Shown: one piece after another, positions 1 through 8,889 of the stretch | Layout of the letters: each line of letters begins with the position of its first letter | Position numbering within the stretch: the first letter of the stretch is position 1 | Assembly: GCF_023243045.1 (NCBI RefSeq) | Contig: NZ_JALKFX010000003.1 | Coordinates: 62,228-126,227, forward strand | DNA: 64,000 nt | Source of the DNA: Frankia sp. AgB32 | Lineage (GTDB): Bacteria; Actinomycetota; Actinomycetes; Frankiales; Frankiaceae | Direction of reading: 5' to 3' | The notes under the pieces: generated by a model | Databases searched by the model: none | The model's input: only the letters and a program-made list of their open reading frames with translations | Told to the model about the DNA's origin: nothing | Translations under genes and position numbers: made by a program

Positions 1-1
1 C

Positions 2-928
2 GGTCACACGGTGACGGCGATGGTCCGCGACCGCTCGTCGGCGCCGGCCTTCGCGCCCGGCGTCGAGGTGGTGGCCGCGGATCTGCTCGAACCCGGGCAG
101 CTCAGCGCGGCCGGGGTGGCCCGCGGGTTCGACGGGGTGTGCCACCTCGCGGCGCTGACCCGGGTGCGGGAGTCCCGCCTGGCGCCGCTGCGCTACTTCC
201 AGGCGAACCTCTCGGGCACCGCCAACCTGCTGACCGCGCTGGAGGTCGGCACCGAGCGGACCGGGGTCGCCCCGGCGTTCGTGTTCGGCTCCAGCTGCGC
301 GGTCTACGGCGACGTCGACCTCACCGGGGTGCCGGAGAGTCGCCGGCCGGACCCGTCCAACCCGTACGGGGCGTCCAAGCTCGCCGCCGAGCGGCTGCTC
401 GGCCACCAGGCCGGCACCGGCCTGCTCGGCGTGGTCATCCTGCGGTCGTTCAACGTGGCGGGCGCGGTCGAGGGCCACTTCGACCACGACGACAGCCGGA
501 TCATCCCGGCGGCGATCGCGGTGGCGAGCGGCCGGCGGGACGTGTTCCGGGTGAACGGCGACGGGCAGGCGCTGCGGGAGTACGTCCACGTCGGGGACAT
601 GGCCACGGCCTACCTGCGGGCGTTGGACGGCGCCACGAGGGGGGGCTGCGCGGTCTACAACGTGGGCAGCGGCGTCGGGGTGAGCGTCCTGGACGTCCTC
701 GCCGCGGTCGGCCGGGTCAGCGGCCGACCGGTGCGCCGGGAGAACTGCCCGCCGGTGGCGGAACCGAAGGCGCTCATCGGCGACAGCCGGCGCATCCGGG
801 CGGAACTCGGCTGGAGCTCGCCGCGGTCGAGCATCGACCGGATCGTGGCCGACGCCTGGCACCACGGCCGGGCTGCCGGCGGGACCGGCGTGCCACCTCG
901 GCAACGAAATGTACCGATCATCACCTGA
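2..928 (+). CDS. NAD-dependent epimerase/dehydratase, 5' end outside window
   Basis: Short-chain dehydrogenase/epimerase fold of the GalE-like sugar nucleotide epimerase family. The reading frame is open to the window edge; the first residues (GHTVTAMVRDRS) match the part of the Rossmann fold after the first beta strand, so the NAD-binding GxxGxxG and the true start lie upstream. Visible signatures are HLAALTRV, the Ser of GSSCAVYGD, and the catalytic YxxxK in NPYGASKLAAE, followed by substrate-site motifs REYVHVGDMA and YNVGSG. The C-terminus is about 20 residues longer than usual. A cytosolic role in making a nucleotide sugar is likely, but the exact sugar cannot be read from sequence. Confidence 0.9.
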   Translation, partial: GHTVTAMVRDRSSAPAFAPGVEVVAADLLEPGQLSAAGVARGFDGVCHLAALTRVRESRLAPLRYFQANLSGTANLLTALEVGTERTGVAPAFVFGSSCAVYGDVDLTGVPESRRPDPSNPYGASKLAAERLLGHQAGTGLLGVVILRSFNVAGAVEGHFDHDDSRIIPAAIAVASGRRDVFRVNGDGQALREYVHVGDMATAYLRALDGATRGGCAVYNVGSGVGVSVLDVLAAVGRVSGRPVRRENCPPVAEPKALIGDSRRIRAELGWSSPRSSIDRIVADAWHHGRAAGGTGVPPRQRNVPIIT

Positions 929-1036
929 GTTCCGCTCAGCACCGGGCCGCCGCGATACCCGCATCCGGGGCTACCGCACACCGTGGCCACCCCGTAGCCT
1001 GTAGCGAAATGTCATCCGACCCCTGAAGGGCTGGCT

Positions 1037-1321
1037 GTGATGGCGGTGGACCGACCCGTGGGCCTGCGGCCCTGCCACGTCTACGACTACGACGGCGACT
1101 ACCTGGGCTCGTTCACCACCTGGTCGGCCGCGCACGAGTGGGCCCACCTGCAGGCGGCGATGGGCGGCGTGCAGGGGCCGCTGGAGATCGAGGACGAGCG
1201 GGTCGGGCAGCGCCGCCGGGTCTGGGTGGATCGCTGCGCCGAGAACCTGGAGAGCGCCACGCTCTGTGACGTACTCGACGGGCCGACCTTCATTCCCACC
1301 CAGCCGCGCCCCGCGGACTGA
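1037..1321 (+). CDS. Hypothetical protein, 94 aa
   Basis: Unrecognised small soluble protein. It is compact, with several Trp and Tyr residues (HVYDYDGDYLGSF near the N-terminus) and a C-terminal acidic half. GTG at 1037 is followed directly by ATG at 1040; a GAAGGG run about 7-10 bases upstream could serve either. Normal codon bias and a plausible ribosome site make it more likely real than a shadow. No membrane segment or signal peptide. A 12-bp palindrome (1326-1337) follows the stop. Function unknown. Confidence 0.6.
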   Translation: MMAVDRPVGLRPCHVYDYDGDYLGSFTTWSAAHEWAHLQAAMGGVQGPLEIEDERVGQRRRVWVDRCAENLESATLCDVLDGPTFIPTQPRPAD

Positions 1322-1735
1322 CCCCATCCGGCCGGATCGGTCGGGACCAGCCCCCTGCCGCGCGGGGTCCGTCCGGCCCCCCGGCGGGTCCTCGAACCGG
1401 ACTGCCCCCAGCCGCCGGCACCGGCGCCCACCAGGCCAGACGCGACATCCGCGACCGTCCTGGGTCGACATCCGCGCCCATTCGTTCCATGCTGTCCGCG
1501 AGCGGACATACCACTCGGTGTCGCCGCAGGTCGCCTATTCTCAGACAACGGATGCGACGAAGCCTCCCGTGCCGCCGGAGCTCGCCGAGAACATCCTTGG
1601 GCCACCCGACAGCACACCTGTGCAGCTCCGCGCACTAATCTGACGCTGTCGTGCCGAGGACTCATGTCCCGGACGGGCACCACGTGGGGCGGTGCCCGCG
1701 CGACCGATGACGAGACGCTCCTGGGGGAGACGAAA
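1322..1735. other. Intergenic region without a convincing gene
   Basis: About 410 bases with no credible reading frame. It starts with the palindrome ATCCGGCCGGAT (1326-1337), too short and without a T-run to call a terminator firmly. An 11-base direct repeat CGACATCCGCG occurs near 1442 and 1467. The open frames here lack ribosome sites and protein-like composition. The promoter of the downstream membrane protein and the livHM-livG-livF genes probably lies at 1500-1720. Confidence 0.4.
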
Positions 1736-2170
1736 GTGGACGAGCAGACCGCTGGGACCGGTAACCCGCGGCCCACCTCGCGCCTGGTGGTCGACGTGGT
1801 GCGCGCGCTGCGTGGATGGGTGGTGGCGGCGGCCGGCGGCGTACTGCTTCTCGGCTGCTACCTGGGGGTCTCGAAGCAGACGGATGTAGCCCTCCAGCTA
1901 CCTTACGTGGTCTCAGGGGGCTTCGGAGGTCTCGCGCTTGTTCTGATCGGCAGCGCGCTGCTGGTCGCCGACCGCGTCGACGCCGCCCAGGCCGCGCAGG
2001 CCCGCACCAAGGGACAGATCGACGATCTGCACTCCCTGATCATCGCGGCGGCCACCGCCGGCATCGAGGATGAGCGCGCCGGCTCCCCCGCCCATGCCTC
2101 CTACCAGGGCCAGCAGCCGCCCGCGCAGGCGCCGAACTCGTACGTCAGCACGCCCGGCCATCGGGGGTGA
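1736..2170 (+). CDS. Small two-helix membrane protein preceding the ABC importer
   Basis: A 144-residue protein with a hydrophilic N-terminus, two hydrophobic segments (about residues 25-50 and 60-80) and a soluble tail with a short Ala/Gln-rich stretch likely to be helical, ending Pro/Gln-rich. Start chosen at GTG 1736 because GGGGGAGA lies 5 bases upstream; an upstream ATG at 1664 would add 24 residues without a ribosome site. Its TGA overlaps the GTG of the permease gene (GTGA), so the two are translationally coupled and it may be an accessory factor of that importer. No family recognised. Confidence 0.7.
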   Translation: MDEQTAGTGNPRPTSRLVVDVVRALRGWVVAAAGGVLLLGCYLGVSKQTDVALQLPYVVSGGFGGLALVLIGSALLVADRVDAAQAAQARTKGQIDDLHSLIIAAATAGIEDERAGSPAHASYQGQQPPAQAPNSYVSTPGHRG

Positions 2171-4374
2171 CCAGCGTCGACCTGGCGCTGGCCGGGATCT
2201 CTCTCGGCGCGATCGCCGCGCTGTCCGGGATCGGCCTGCTCGTCACCTACCGCACCAACGGCGTCCTGAACCTCGCCCAGGGCGGCATCGCCACCCTGGT
2301 CGCGTACGTGTTCCGCGAGATGGTCGTCGAGTGGAGCCTGCCGAAATGGCTGGCCGCCGTGATCGCGCTCGCGGTGGTGTCCCCCGGCATCGGGCTGCTG
2401 CTCGAACGGTTCGTCTTCCGGCCCCTGGCCCGCCGGCGGGCCTCGGCGGCCGAGTCACTCGTCGCCAGCCTGGGCGTGCTGGTGCTGATCCTCGGGATCG
2501 TCGCCGGCATCTGGGGCCTGGGCTCCCGCAGCGACGCGCCGAACATCTTCCCGAACTCCTCGGTGCGACTGTTCGGCGAGACCCGGATCGGCATCGACGC
2601 ACTCGCCGAGCTGCTCATGGTCGTGGTGTTCACGATCATCATCGGGCTCATCGCCGCGCGCACGGCGTTCGGCCGCCAGATCCGGGCCGTCGTCGACGAC
2701 CGGCAGCTCGCCGAGCTGTCCGGCGTCCCCGCGGACCGGGTCGCGGCCGCCGGCTGGGCTGCCGGCACCACCATGGCGGGCCTGACCGGCGTCCTGCTCG
2801 CTCCCCGCTTCCAGCTCACCCCGTACGGGCTGACCCTGCTGGTCCTGGAGACCTTCGCGGTGGTCGTGGCCGCCCGACTGGCGAGCATGCCGGTCGCCGT
2901 GCTCACCGCCCTCGGCATCGCCATCCTGCAGAGCGAACTCAAGCAGTTCACCCTGCACGGCGACGCCGGGCAGATCCTCACCGTGCTCCAGTCGAACCTG
3001 TTCATCGTCGCGCTGCTGGTCCTGCTGCTCGCCGTGCCGAAGCTGCGCGAGCTGGGCAGCGGTGACTCCGGCGCGACGGCGAGCTTCTCCAGCCGCGGCG
3101 CCCCGCCGTCGGGTCGGGTCAGCGGCGTCCGCTTCCGCCAGGACTACCTCGGCAAGCTCGGCGGATTCGCGCTGCTCCTCGCGCCGCTCACGTTCGCCCC
3201 GGCCGACCTGCGCTCGGCGTTCATGGTGCCGGCACTAGGTCTGATCTTCCTGTCGATGGTGATCGTCACCGGCTACAGCGGGCAGCTCTCGCTCGGCGTC
3301 GCCGGCTTCGCCGGCCTCGGCGCGCTGCTGTCCCTGAAGCTGGCCAACGGCAACCTGTTCGGCCTGCCGGCGATACCCGGCATCTGGTCGATGTTCCTCG
3401 GCGCCCTGCTCGTCGCCCCGGTCGGCCTGGTCACCGGGTATCCGGCGATCCGCCGCCGCGGGCTGACCCTGGCGCTCACGACCTTCGCGGTCGGCGCGGT
3501 CGTCAGCAGGTTCGTCTTCGAGCAGCCCACCTTCGCCAACGGCCTCTACCTGGACCCACTGAAACTGTTCGGCTGGGAGCTCTCGGAGAAGGCCTACTAC
3601 GTCTTCGAGCTGGTCTGCCTCGGGATCGGCCTGCTCGTCGTCCGCAACCTGCACCACGGCCGCCTCGGCCGGGCGCTGCTGGCCGTGCGCGACGACTCCA
3701 GCGGCGCGGCGGCGGTCGGCGTCGACGTGCGCAACCTCAAGCTGCTGGCCTTCACCGTCTCGGCCGCCGTCGCCGGGCTCGGCGGGGCGCTGCTGGTGCA
3801 CTCCAGCTACTCGTTCTCCCCCGACGACTTCGCGCCGCTGCAGAGCCTGCTGTGGTTCACCGCGGTCGTCGTCTTCGGTGCCGACAGCGCGGCCGGCGCG
3901 ATCATGGCCGCCGCGTTCATCGTCACGATCGACGTGCTCGCGCCAGCGGGATCCTCGACGCTGGCGATCGGCATCCTCGCGCTGGCTCTCGGCTGGATGC
4001 CCGGCGGCCTCGCCTCCGCCGTGCGCGGCATGCTGCGGCTGTTCGCGCAGCACCTCGCCGACAGTTTCGTCGACCCGAACCAGCGCGCGCCCCGCCCGGT
4101 GCCGGTGCGTATCTCCGCCGGCGGCCACCTGCCGGCGACGACCGGCATCACCGGCGCCTCCGGCATTCCCGGCGGCGGCGCCACCCTCGGCGCGGCCCGC
4201 GCCGGCCACTACAGCCAGTGGCCGCTGGGCGCCCAGCGAGCGGCGCCGAGCTCCGACCCGCGGCTGACCCCGTTCGGTGCCGACCTGGTGAGCGTGGTCC
4301 AGCAGTACGCCGCGAGCCGCCAGCGGGCCGTGATCCGGCAGCCCGCCGCCCACAGCCAGGAGGGAACGCGATGA
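2167..4374 (+). CDS. livHM: Fused branched-chain amino acid-type ABC permease (LivH-LivM)
   Basis: Single 735-residue polytopic protein joining the two permeases that are normally separate. The first half (to about residue 300) is LivH-like, with the family motif TYRTNGVLNLAQGG; the second (about 325-660) is LivM-like, with GYSGQLSLGVAGFAG. A Pro/Ala/Gly-rich cytoplasmic tail of about 80 residues follows. It would form the whole membrane channel for the ATPases encoded immediately downstream. GTG start overlaps the previous stop; its own TGA overlaps livG's ATG. The substrate could be branched-chain amino acids, short amides or urea; the family does not settle this. Confidence 0.93.
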   Translation: MTSVDLALAGISLGAIAALSGIGLLVTYRTNGVLNLAQGGIATLVAYVFREMVVEWSLPKWLAAVIALAVVSPGIGLLLERFVFRPLARRRASAAESLVASLGVLVLILGIVAGIWGLGSRSDAPNIFPNSSVRLFGETRIGIDALAELLMVVVFTIIIGLIAARTAFGRQIRAVVDDRQLAELSGVPADRVAAAGWAAGTTMAGLTGVLLAPRFQLTPYGLTLLVLETFAVVVAARLASMPVAVLTALGIAILQSELKQFTLHGDAGQILTVLQSNLFIVALLVLLLAVPKLRELGSGDSGATASFSSRGAPPSGRVSGVRFRQDYLGKLGGFALLLAPLTFAPADLRSAFMVPALGLIFLSMVIVTGYSGQLSLGVAGFAGLGALLSLKLANGNLFGLPAIPGIWSMFLGALLVAPVGLVTGYPAIRRRGLTLALTTFAVGAVVSRFVFEQPTFANGLYLDPLKLFGWELSEKAYYVFELVCLGIGLLVVRNLHHGRLGRALLAVRDDSSGAAAVGVDVRNLKLLAFTVSAAVAGLGGALLVHSSYSFSPDDFAPLQSLLWFTAVVVFGADSAAGAIMAAAFIVTIDVLAPAGSSTLAIGILALALGWMPGGLASAVRGMLRLFAQHLADSFVDPNQRAPRPVPVRISAGGHLPATTGITGASGIPGGGATLGAARAGHYSQWPLGAQRAAPSSDPRLTPFGADLVSVVQQYAASRQRAVIRQPAAHSQEGTR

Positions 4375-5219
4375 GCCGGGGCGTGCTGCAGGCCGTCGGC
4401 CTCGTCCGCCGCTACGGCGGGCTGACCGCCGTCGACCACGTCGACCTCGTCGCCCCGCCCGGCATGATCACCGGTCTGATCGGGCCGAACGGCGCCGGCA
4501 AGTCGACGCTGTTCAGCCTGCTGACCGGCGTCGAGCAGCCGGACGAGGGCCAGGTCATGCTCGGCACCACCGACATCACCACGATGCGCCCGGACATCCG
4601 CTCCCGGCGCGGGCTGGTCCAGACCTTCCAGGTGCCCTCGCTGTTCCCCACCCTCACCGTCGCCGACAACCTCCTCGTCGGCGCGGAGAACCGCCGCCGC
4701 GACTACGCCGGCGGCCTGCTCGGCCTGTCCGCGCAGGGCCGCGGGCGCATCAGCCGGTCCGCCGAGCGGGTACTCGAACGCCTGGGACTGGCCCCGAAGG
4801 GCCCGGTGATCCAGATCGTCGAAGAGGTGCTGGACTCCCTCGGCCTGTCCGACGTCCGCGACACCATCGCCGGCACGCTGCCGACCGGCGCCCTGCGGCT
4901 GGTGGAGTTCGCCCGCGCACTGTGCGCGCAGCCGGACATCCTGCTGCTCGACGAGCCGGCCAGCGGCCTCGACGCCGCCGAGACCGCCAAGCTCTCGGAG
5001 CTGCTGCGCCGCACGGCGGCCGACGGCGTCGGCATCCTCATCGTCGACCACGACGTCGACCTGGTGTTCTCCGTCGTCGACCAGGTCTACGCAATGGTCG
5101 GCGGCCGGGTCGTCGCCGCCGGCGACCCGGAGACGGTCCGCAACGACCCGACCGTGCGGTCGGTGTACCTGGCGCAGGCGCCGCTCGCCGCCGCCGGGCA
5201 GTCCGGGGAGGGCCGATGA
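4371..5219 (+). CDS. livG: Branched-chain amino acid-type ABC transporter ATP-binding protein (LivG)
   Basis: 282-residue ATPase. Walker A is GPNGAGKST near residue 40; the signature region reads LPTGALRLVEFARAL, the LSGGQ-less form usual in LivG proteins; Walker B is ILLLDEPASGLD, followed by the switch His in VDHDVD. An insert of about 30 residues between the Q-loop and the signature is typical of LivG. ATG overlaps the permease stop (ATGA) and the stop overlaps livF's ATG, so livHM-livG-livF is one coupled unit. Confidence 0.95.
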   Translation: MSRGVLQAVGLVRRYGGLTAVDHVDLVAPPGMITGLIGPNGAGKSTLFSLLTGVEQPDEGQVMLGTTDITTMRPDIRSRRGLVQTFQVPSLFPTLTVADNLLVGAENRRRDYAGGLLGLSAQGRGRISRSAERVLERLGLAPKGPVIQIVEEVLDSLGLSDVRDTIAGTLPTGALRLVEFARALCAQPDILLLDEPASGLDAAETAKLSELLRRTAADGVGILIVDHDVDLVFSVVDQVYAMVGGRVVAAGDPETVRNDPTVRSVYLAQAPLAAAGQSGEGR

Positions 5220-5893
5220 CCACGGCGACCGTCGAACTCCAGCTGTCCGGCGCCCGCGCCGGCTACGGCACCGTCGAGGTCCTGCACGGCCTCGACCTGG
5301 CCATCCCCGCTGGGAAGGTGACCGCGCTGCTCGGCACGAACGGCGCGGGCAAGTCCACCACGCTGCGCGTCCTTGCCGGTCTCATCCCGCTGCGCTCGGG
5401 CACCCTCACCTGGCGCGGCGAGGACATCACCCGGCTGTCCACCGTCGACCGCGCCCGGCGCGGTCTGATGCTCGTCCCCGACGAGCGCGCGGTGTTCGCC
5501 ACCCTGTCGGTCCGCGACAACCTGCAGATCATCGCCGAGGCGAGCGGCCATCCCGACATCACCCCCGCGCTGGAGTCGTTCCCCCGCCTGCGGGAGCGCC
5601 TCGGCCAGCGGGCAGGGTCGATGTCCGGCGGTGAGCGGCGGATGCTGGCGCTGGCGCGGGCGCTGCTCGCCCGGCCCTCGGTGCTGATGGTCGACGAGCT
5701 GTCCCTCGGGCTGTCCCCGAAGGTCGCCGGCGACCTGTTCGGCTGGCTCGCCACGGTCGCCGCCTCCGGCACCACGGTGCTGCTCGCCGACCAGTACACC
5801 GAGCAGGCCCTCGCCATGGCCGACCAGGTCTACGTCCTGCACCGCGGCGAACGCTCCTTCGCCGGCACCCCCGCGCAGTTCGCCACCGCCTGA
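5216..5893 (+). CDS. livF: Branched-chain amino acid-type ABC transporter ATP-binding protein (LivF)
   Basis: 225-residue second ATPase of the importer. Walker A GTNGAGKST, LivF-type motif RARRGLMLVPDERAVF, signature MSGGERRMLALARAL, Walker B VLMVDELSLGLSP. The usual Walker B Asp-Glu-Pro is Asp-Glu-Leu here, seen in some LivF proteins. The start overlaps the livG stop. A 40-bp tandem repeat and a strong bidirectional terminator follow its stop. Confidence 0.95.
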   Translation: MTTATVELQLSGARAGYGTVEVLHGLDLAIPAGKVTALLGTNGAGKSTTLRVLAGLIPLRSGTLTWRGEDITRLSTVDRARRGLMLVPDERAVFATLSVRDNLQIIAEASGHPDITPALESFPRLRERLGQRAGSMSGGERRMLALARALLARPSVLMVDELSLGLSPKVAGDLFGWLATVAASGTTVLLADQYTEQALAMADQVYVLHRGERSFAGTPAQFATA

Positions 5894-5910
5894 GCCCAAC
5901 CCCGGCCCCA

Positions 5911-5998
5911 CCCCGGCCGATCAAGGTGTTCCGCGGCGCACACGACAAGGCCCCGGCCGATCAAGGTGTTCCGCGGCGCACACGACAAGGCCCCGGCC
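5911..5998. repeat. Perfect 40-bp tandem direct repeat, 2.2 copies
   Basis: Two identical 40-base units at 5911-5950 and 5951-5990, then 8 bases of a third. Each unit ends ACAAGG and runs into CCCCGGCC, the left arm of the terminator that follows, so the repeat looks like a duplication of terminator-proximal DNA. It lies between livF and the oppositely oriented binding protein. No open frame spans it. Confidence 0.95.
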
Positions 5999-6037
5999 AG
6001 GACCGGCGCCGAGGCGCGGTCCTGGCCGGGGCCTTGT
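5985..6037. terminator. Bidirectional hairpin terminator between livF and the binding-protein gene
   Basis: Perfect 21-bp inverted repeat (arms 5985-6005 and 6017-6037, 11-base loop). The left arm starts ACAAGGCCCC and the right arm ends GGGGCCTTGT. It lies between two convergent genes and would stop transcription from both sides. There is no long T-run, as is common in high-GC actinobacteria. Confidence 0.9.
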
Positions 6038-6053
6038 GCCGGAGCGGCCGCTG

Positions 6054-7412
6054 TCAGCCGGCGGAGTAGGGCAGGTTCGGAACGTCGTAGCAGGTCGTGT
6101 TCATGTCCTTGACCTGGCTGACCCAACCGCCCTTGCCACCGTTCGCCGAGTCCTGCCAGCGAGTGATGTTCACGCAGTTGTGTTCCTGGGCCGGTGGCTG
6201 CGCCAGCGCCTTGAAGGTCCGGTTCGCCGAGATGAGCAACCCGTGGCCGTCATAGTCCTTGCCGCTGGTCATGTACGCCTCGACGCACTTGCGGGTGACG
6301 TCCACGCCGCAGGACCGGATGGCGTCGGTCAGCCACTGGGCTGACGCGTAGCCCTCCATCATCCACAGGTTCTCCTTGGCCACCTTGTCGGGCGAGGATG
6401 CCTGCAGAGCCTTCTGGTAGTCGGCCACCGCTGGAATGCTGGTGTCGTCATAGTTCGCCGACTGACTGCTCGAGTAAATCGTGTTACGGCAGTTCGGCGA
6501 CGCGCTGTACACCTGGTCGATGTTGTTCGCCATGCCCTGCGCCGTGGCCACCTTCGCCTGCAGCGGCATCTTCTGGCTCTCGATGGCACCACACAGCTGC
6601 GCGTTGCCGCCGTCGTCCATCGCGTCGAAGACCACCTGCACGCCGCGCCGCTTCAGGTCGAGCACCGCGGAGTCCCAGCCCGGGGCACCCAGGTTGATCT
6701 CTTCCTGGACGACGGTGAAGCCTTCCTTCTGCAGGCCGTCCGCGATGGACTTGGCGTAGCGCTGCGACTGGGCGACGTTGTAGTACACGACCCCGGCCAC
6801 GTTGGCGTGCAGGTTTTCCTTCAGCCACCGGTAGGTCTCGGTGCCCGCGTAGAGCGTGCCGTTGTAACCCGGACGGTCACCGGTGCGCGGGTAGTAGCTG
6901 CCGTAGATCGAGTAGAGGTGCGGGTACTGGTCGTACTCGGTGCCGACCGGCTGCCCACCGATGTCCGGCACAGACTTGGAGTTGATGTACTGCGCGCCGG
7001 CGTAGTTGAACGCGGTGACGCCGGCCAGCGCGAACACCTTGTCGTCGTCGACCAGCTTGTGGGCGCACTTGACGTTCTCGTCGCCGGAGCCCTTGTCGTC
7101 GCACTCGTCGAGGTTCACCGTGCGGCCGTTCACGCCGCCCGCCGCGTTGAGCGCCTTGAAGTATGCCCGTGCGCCGTACAACGACGCGGAGAACGTGTCG
7201 GGCCCGAACTGGCTGCTCAGGCCAGCGATCGTGCCAACCTTGATCTCGGTGGGGGTGACCCCGACGTCGGAGGCGGTGTTGTTCGACGCGCTTGACGCCG
7301 TAGAACTGGCGCCTGTTGTCGACCCGGTGCTACCAGCCCGGCTACCGCAGGCGACAAGCACAAGCGATGACAGGATGGCGACGGCGACGAGCGACTTCGC
7401 TCGCATGGACAT
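6054..7412 (-). CDS. Branched-chain amino acid-type ABC transporter substrate-binding lipoprotein
   Basis: 452-residue periplasmic-binding-protein type I (LivK/AmiC class). N-terminal signal with lipobox LVAC, so the mature protein should be lipid-anchored on the outer face of the membrane, followed by a Ser/Thr/Gly linker. The mature start VGVTPTEIKVGTIAGLS is characteristic of the family. Start at ATG 7412, with AGGGGA just upstream; ATG at 7406 is also possible. It is convergent with livHM-livG-livF and probably supplies that importer. Large size and many Cys suggest a ligand other than plain Leu/Ile/Val. Confidence 0.9.
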   Translation of the reverse strand: MSMRAKSLVAVAILSSLVLVACGSRAGSTGSTTGASSTASSASNNTASDVGVTPTEIKVGTIAGLSSQFGPDTFSASLYGARAYFKALNAAGGVNGRTVNLDECDDKGSGDENVKCAHKLVDDDKVFALAGVTAFNYAGAQYINSKSVPDIGGQPVGTEYDQYPHLYSIYGSYYPRTGDRPGYNGTLYAGTETYRWLKENLHANVAGVVYYNVAQSQRYAKSIADGLQKEGFTVVQEEINLGAPGWDSAVLDLKRRGVQVVFDAMDDGGNAQLCGAIESQKMPLQAKVATAQGMANNIDQVYSASPNCRNTIYSSSQSANYDDTSIPAVADYQKALQASSPDKVAKENLWMMEGYASAQWLTDAIRSCGVDVTRKCVEAYMTSGKDYDGHGLLISANRTFKALAQPPAQEHNCVNITRWQDSANGGKGGWVSQVKDMNTTCYDVPNLPYSAG

Positions 7413-7524
7413 GCTCTCCCCTGGTGTGTCGGTGGCACCCGACCGATACGGCTGGAGGTACGTGCCTGGGCGCGGTCAGCGCTGACGATGGCCGCGATGC
7501 CACCGAGAGCCACGCACAGTTACA

Positions 7525-8631
7525 TCACCCTGCGTTGCGTACGAACATGCGGCGCCACCAGCTTCGACGCACCGGCGGCGTGCTGCCGCGTTCCACCGGT
7601 GTCTCCTGCGCGGACGGGATACTCCTTCCGTCCGCTCCGTCCTCACCCTCGGCCGCTTCCCCGCCGTCAGCCGAGCCGACTTCACTGTCGGTAGCCGAGG
7701 CCACAGCCTGGGATGGAGGCGACGCCGGCTGGCCCGCGCGCTGCGCGCCTACTCCGACCGCAGAGGAAACCGCCTCCGTCCCGGAAGGCTCGGCTACCGT
7801 ACCGCCAGCGGGTTGCACCGGCACCATCGCATCACCGGCCGGGGCTACCGGCGGAATCGGGGCCGCTGGCGCCATCGTGGTGCCCAGCATCGCCATCGCC
7901 TCGTCGAGCGCGGCCAGTGCCTGACCGAGCGCGGCCACCGGGTCCTCGTCCGGCTCCGCTGCCTCGGTCGACGGCTCCGGACCGGCCGCTGGGGCCACCT
8001 CGGGCGCGATCTCGATCACCGGCTCCGACTCAGCCACCAGTGCCGGCATGATCTCGGTCACCGGCTCCGGTTCGATCGCCGCAGCCGGCTCTGTCGCCGC
8101 CTCGGGCTCGGGCTCGACCGCGGACACCGCCTCCGCCTCAGCCGCCACCGGCGACTCGACTTCGGCTTCCACCGTCGGCTCGATCACCGGCTCAGCCACC
8201 GCCTCCGGCTCAGCCACCTCCTCCGGCTCAGCCACCTCCTCCGGCTCGATCACCGGCTCGGGGGCGGCCTCGGCCGTGGCCGCCGGCTCCGCCGTCGGTG
8301 GGTCGCTCGGGGGCGCGGGGACGGAAGCAGGCTCGGCCGGCAAGGGTTCGACGGACGGCGCGACGACGGCGCCCACGCCGACAGCCGCGACCTCGGTCTC
8401 GGTCTCGGAGGCCGGAGGTGCGGAGGTCGATTCCGCGGCCGGCGCCAGCCGGTTGGTAATCAGACCGCCCGGGCCCGGCCTGCGGCGCAACTGTCCTGTT
8501 TGCGCGAGTCGCCGACAAGCCTGGTTCACCGAACCCCGGCTCGCGCCGATGGCAGCGGCCAGTCGGCCGTCGTCCAGCCCCTCAGGCACCTTGGCCAGCT
8601 GGTCGAGTATCCGGTCAGCAACAGTAGCCAC
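7525..8631 (-). CDS. Winged-helix protein with long Glu/Pro/Ala-rich tail
   Basis: 368 residues. Residues 1-60 form a winged-helix fold (LAAAIGASRGSVNQACRRL as recognition region, then a basic wing RRRPGPGG). Residues 65-340 are low complexity and acidic, built from Glu, Pro, Ala and Val, with the hexapeptide AEPEEV in tandem (three 18-bp DNA repeats at 8189-8242). The last residues, SWWRRMFVRNAG, are Trp/Arg-rich and would suit membrane or nucleic acid contact. It may be a DNA-binding protein with an extended spacer arm. Function unknown; monocistronic. Confidence 0.75.
   Translation of the reverse strand: MATVADRILDQLAKVPEGLDDGRLAAAIGASRGSVNQACRRLAQTGQLRRRPGPGGLITNRLAPAAESTSAPPASETETEVAAVGVGAVVAPSVEPLPAEPASVPAPPSDPPTAEPAATAEAAPEPVIEPEEVAEPEEVAEPEAVAEPVIEPTVEAEVESPVAAEAEAVSAVEPEPEAATEPAAAIEPEPVTEIMPALVAESEPVIEIAPEVAPAAGPEPSTEAAEPDEDPVAALGQALAALDEAMAMLGTTMAPAAPIPPVAPAGDAMVPVQPAGGTVAEPSGTEAVSSAVGVGAQRAGQPASPPSQAVASATDSEVGSADGGEAAEGEDGADGRSIPSAQETPVERGSTPPVRRSWWRRMFVRNAG
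8189..8242. repeat. Three 18-bp tandem repeats inside the winged-helix gene
   Basis: Three copies of GGCTCAGCCACC[G/T]CCTCC at 8189-8206, 8207-8224 and 8225-8242. They encode the repeated acidic hexapeptide in the tail of the gene on the minus strand. Copy number could vary without breaking the frame. Confidence 0.9.
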
Positions 8632-8889
8632 AAAACCGGACGCTATACGCCATCTGGGAAACGACTGCTAGCGGGGTCGGTCCGCGTCGCCTTCGTGTCC
8701 AGATCGCTGCCGTTGGCAGTGATCTGGTGGTCCCGCCACGGCACACACGGCCGTTACCTACACGGACTCATCAAACACAGAGAGCTATATTGCGCCGAGA
8801 GTCGCCGAGTGGTCGAGGCCCGGACCCACCGGCCGTACTGCCGGCGGCGGCTGCCGTCCGGCCTGGCGCGCACGGAATGGGATGCCCGC

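Noticed and set aside
3235..4353. 372-codon minus-strand frame
   Set aside because: Antisense to livHM; composition rich in Gly, Glu, Arg and Gln without motif.
5911..5990. Possible CRISPR array
   Set aside because: The two 40-bp units are directly adjacent, with no spacer and no cas genes.
7813..8889. Upstream extension of the acyltransferase frame
   Set aside because: Antisense to the low-complexity arm of the winged-helix gene; Arg/His-rich with no family match. Homology begins at 8890.
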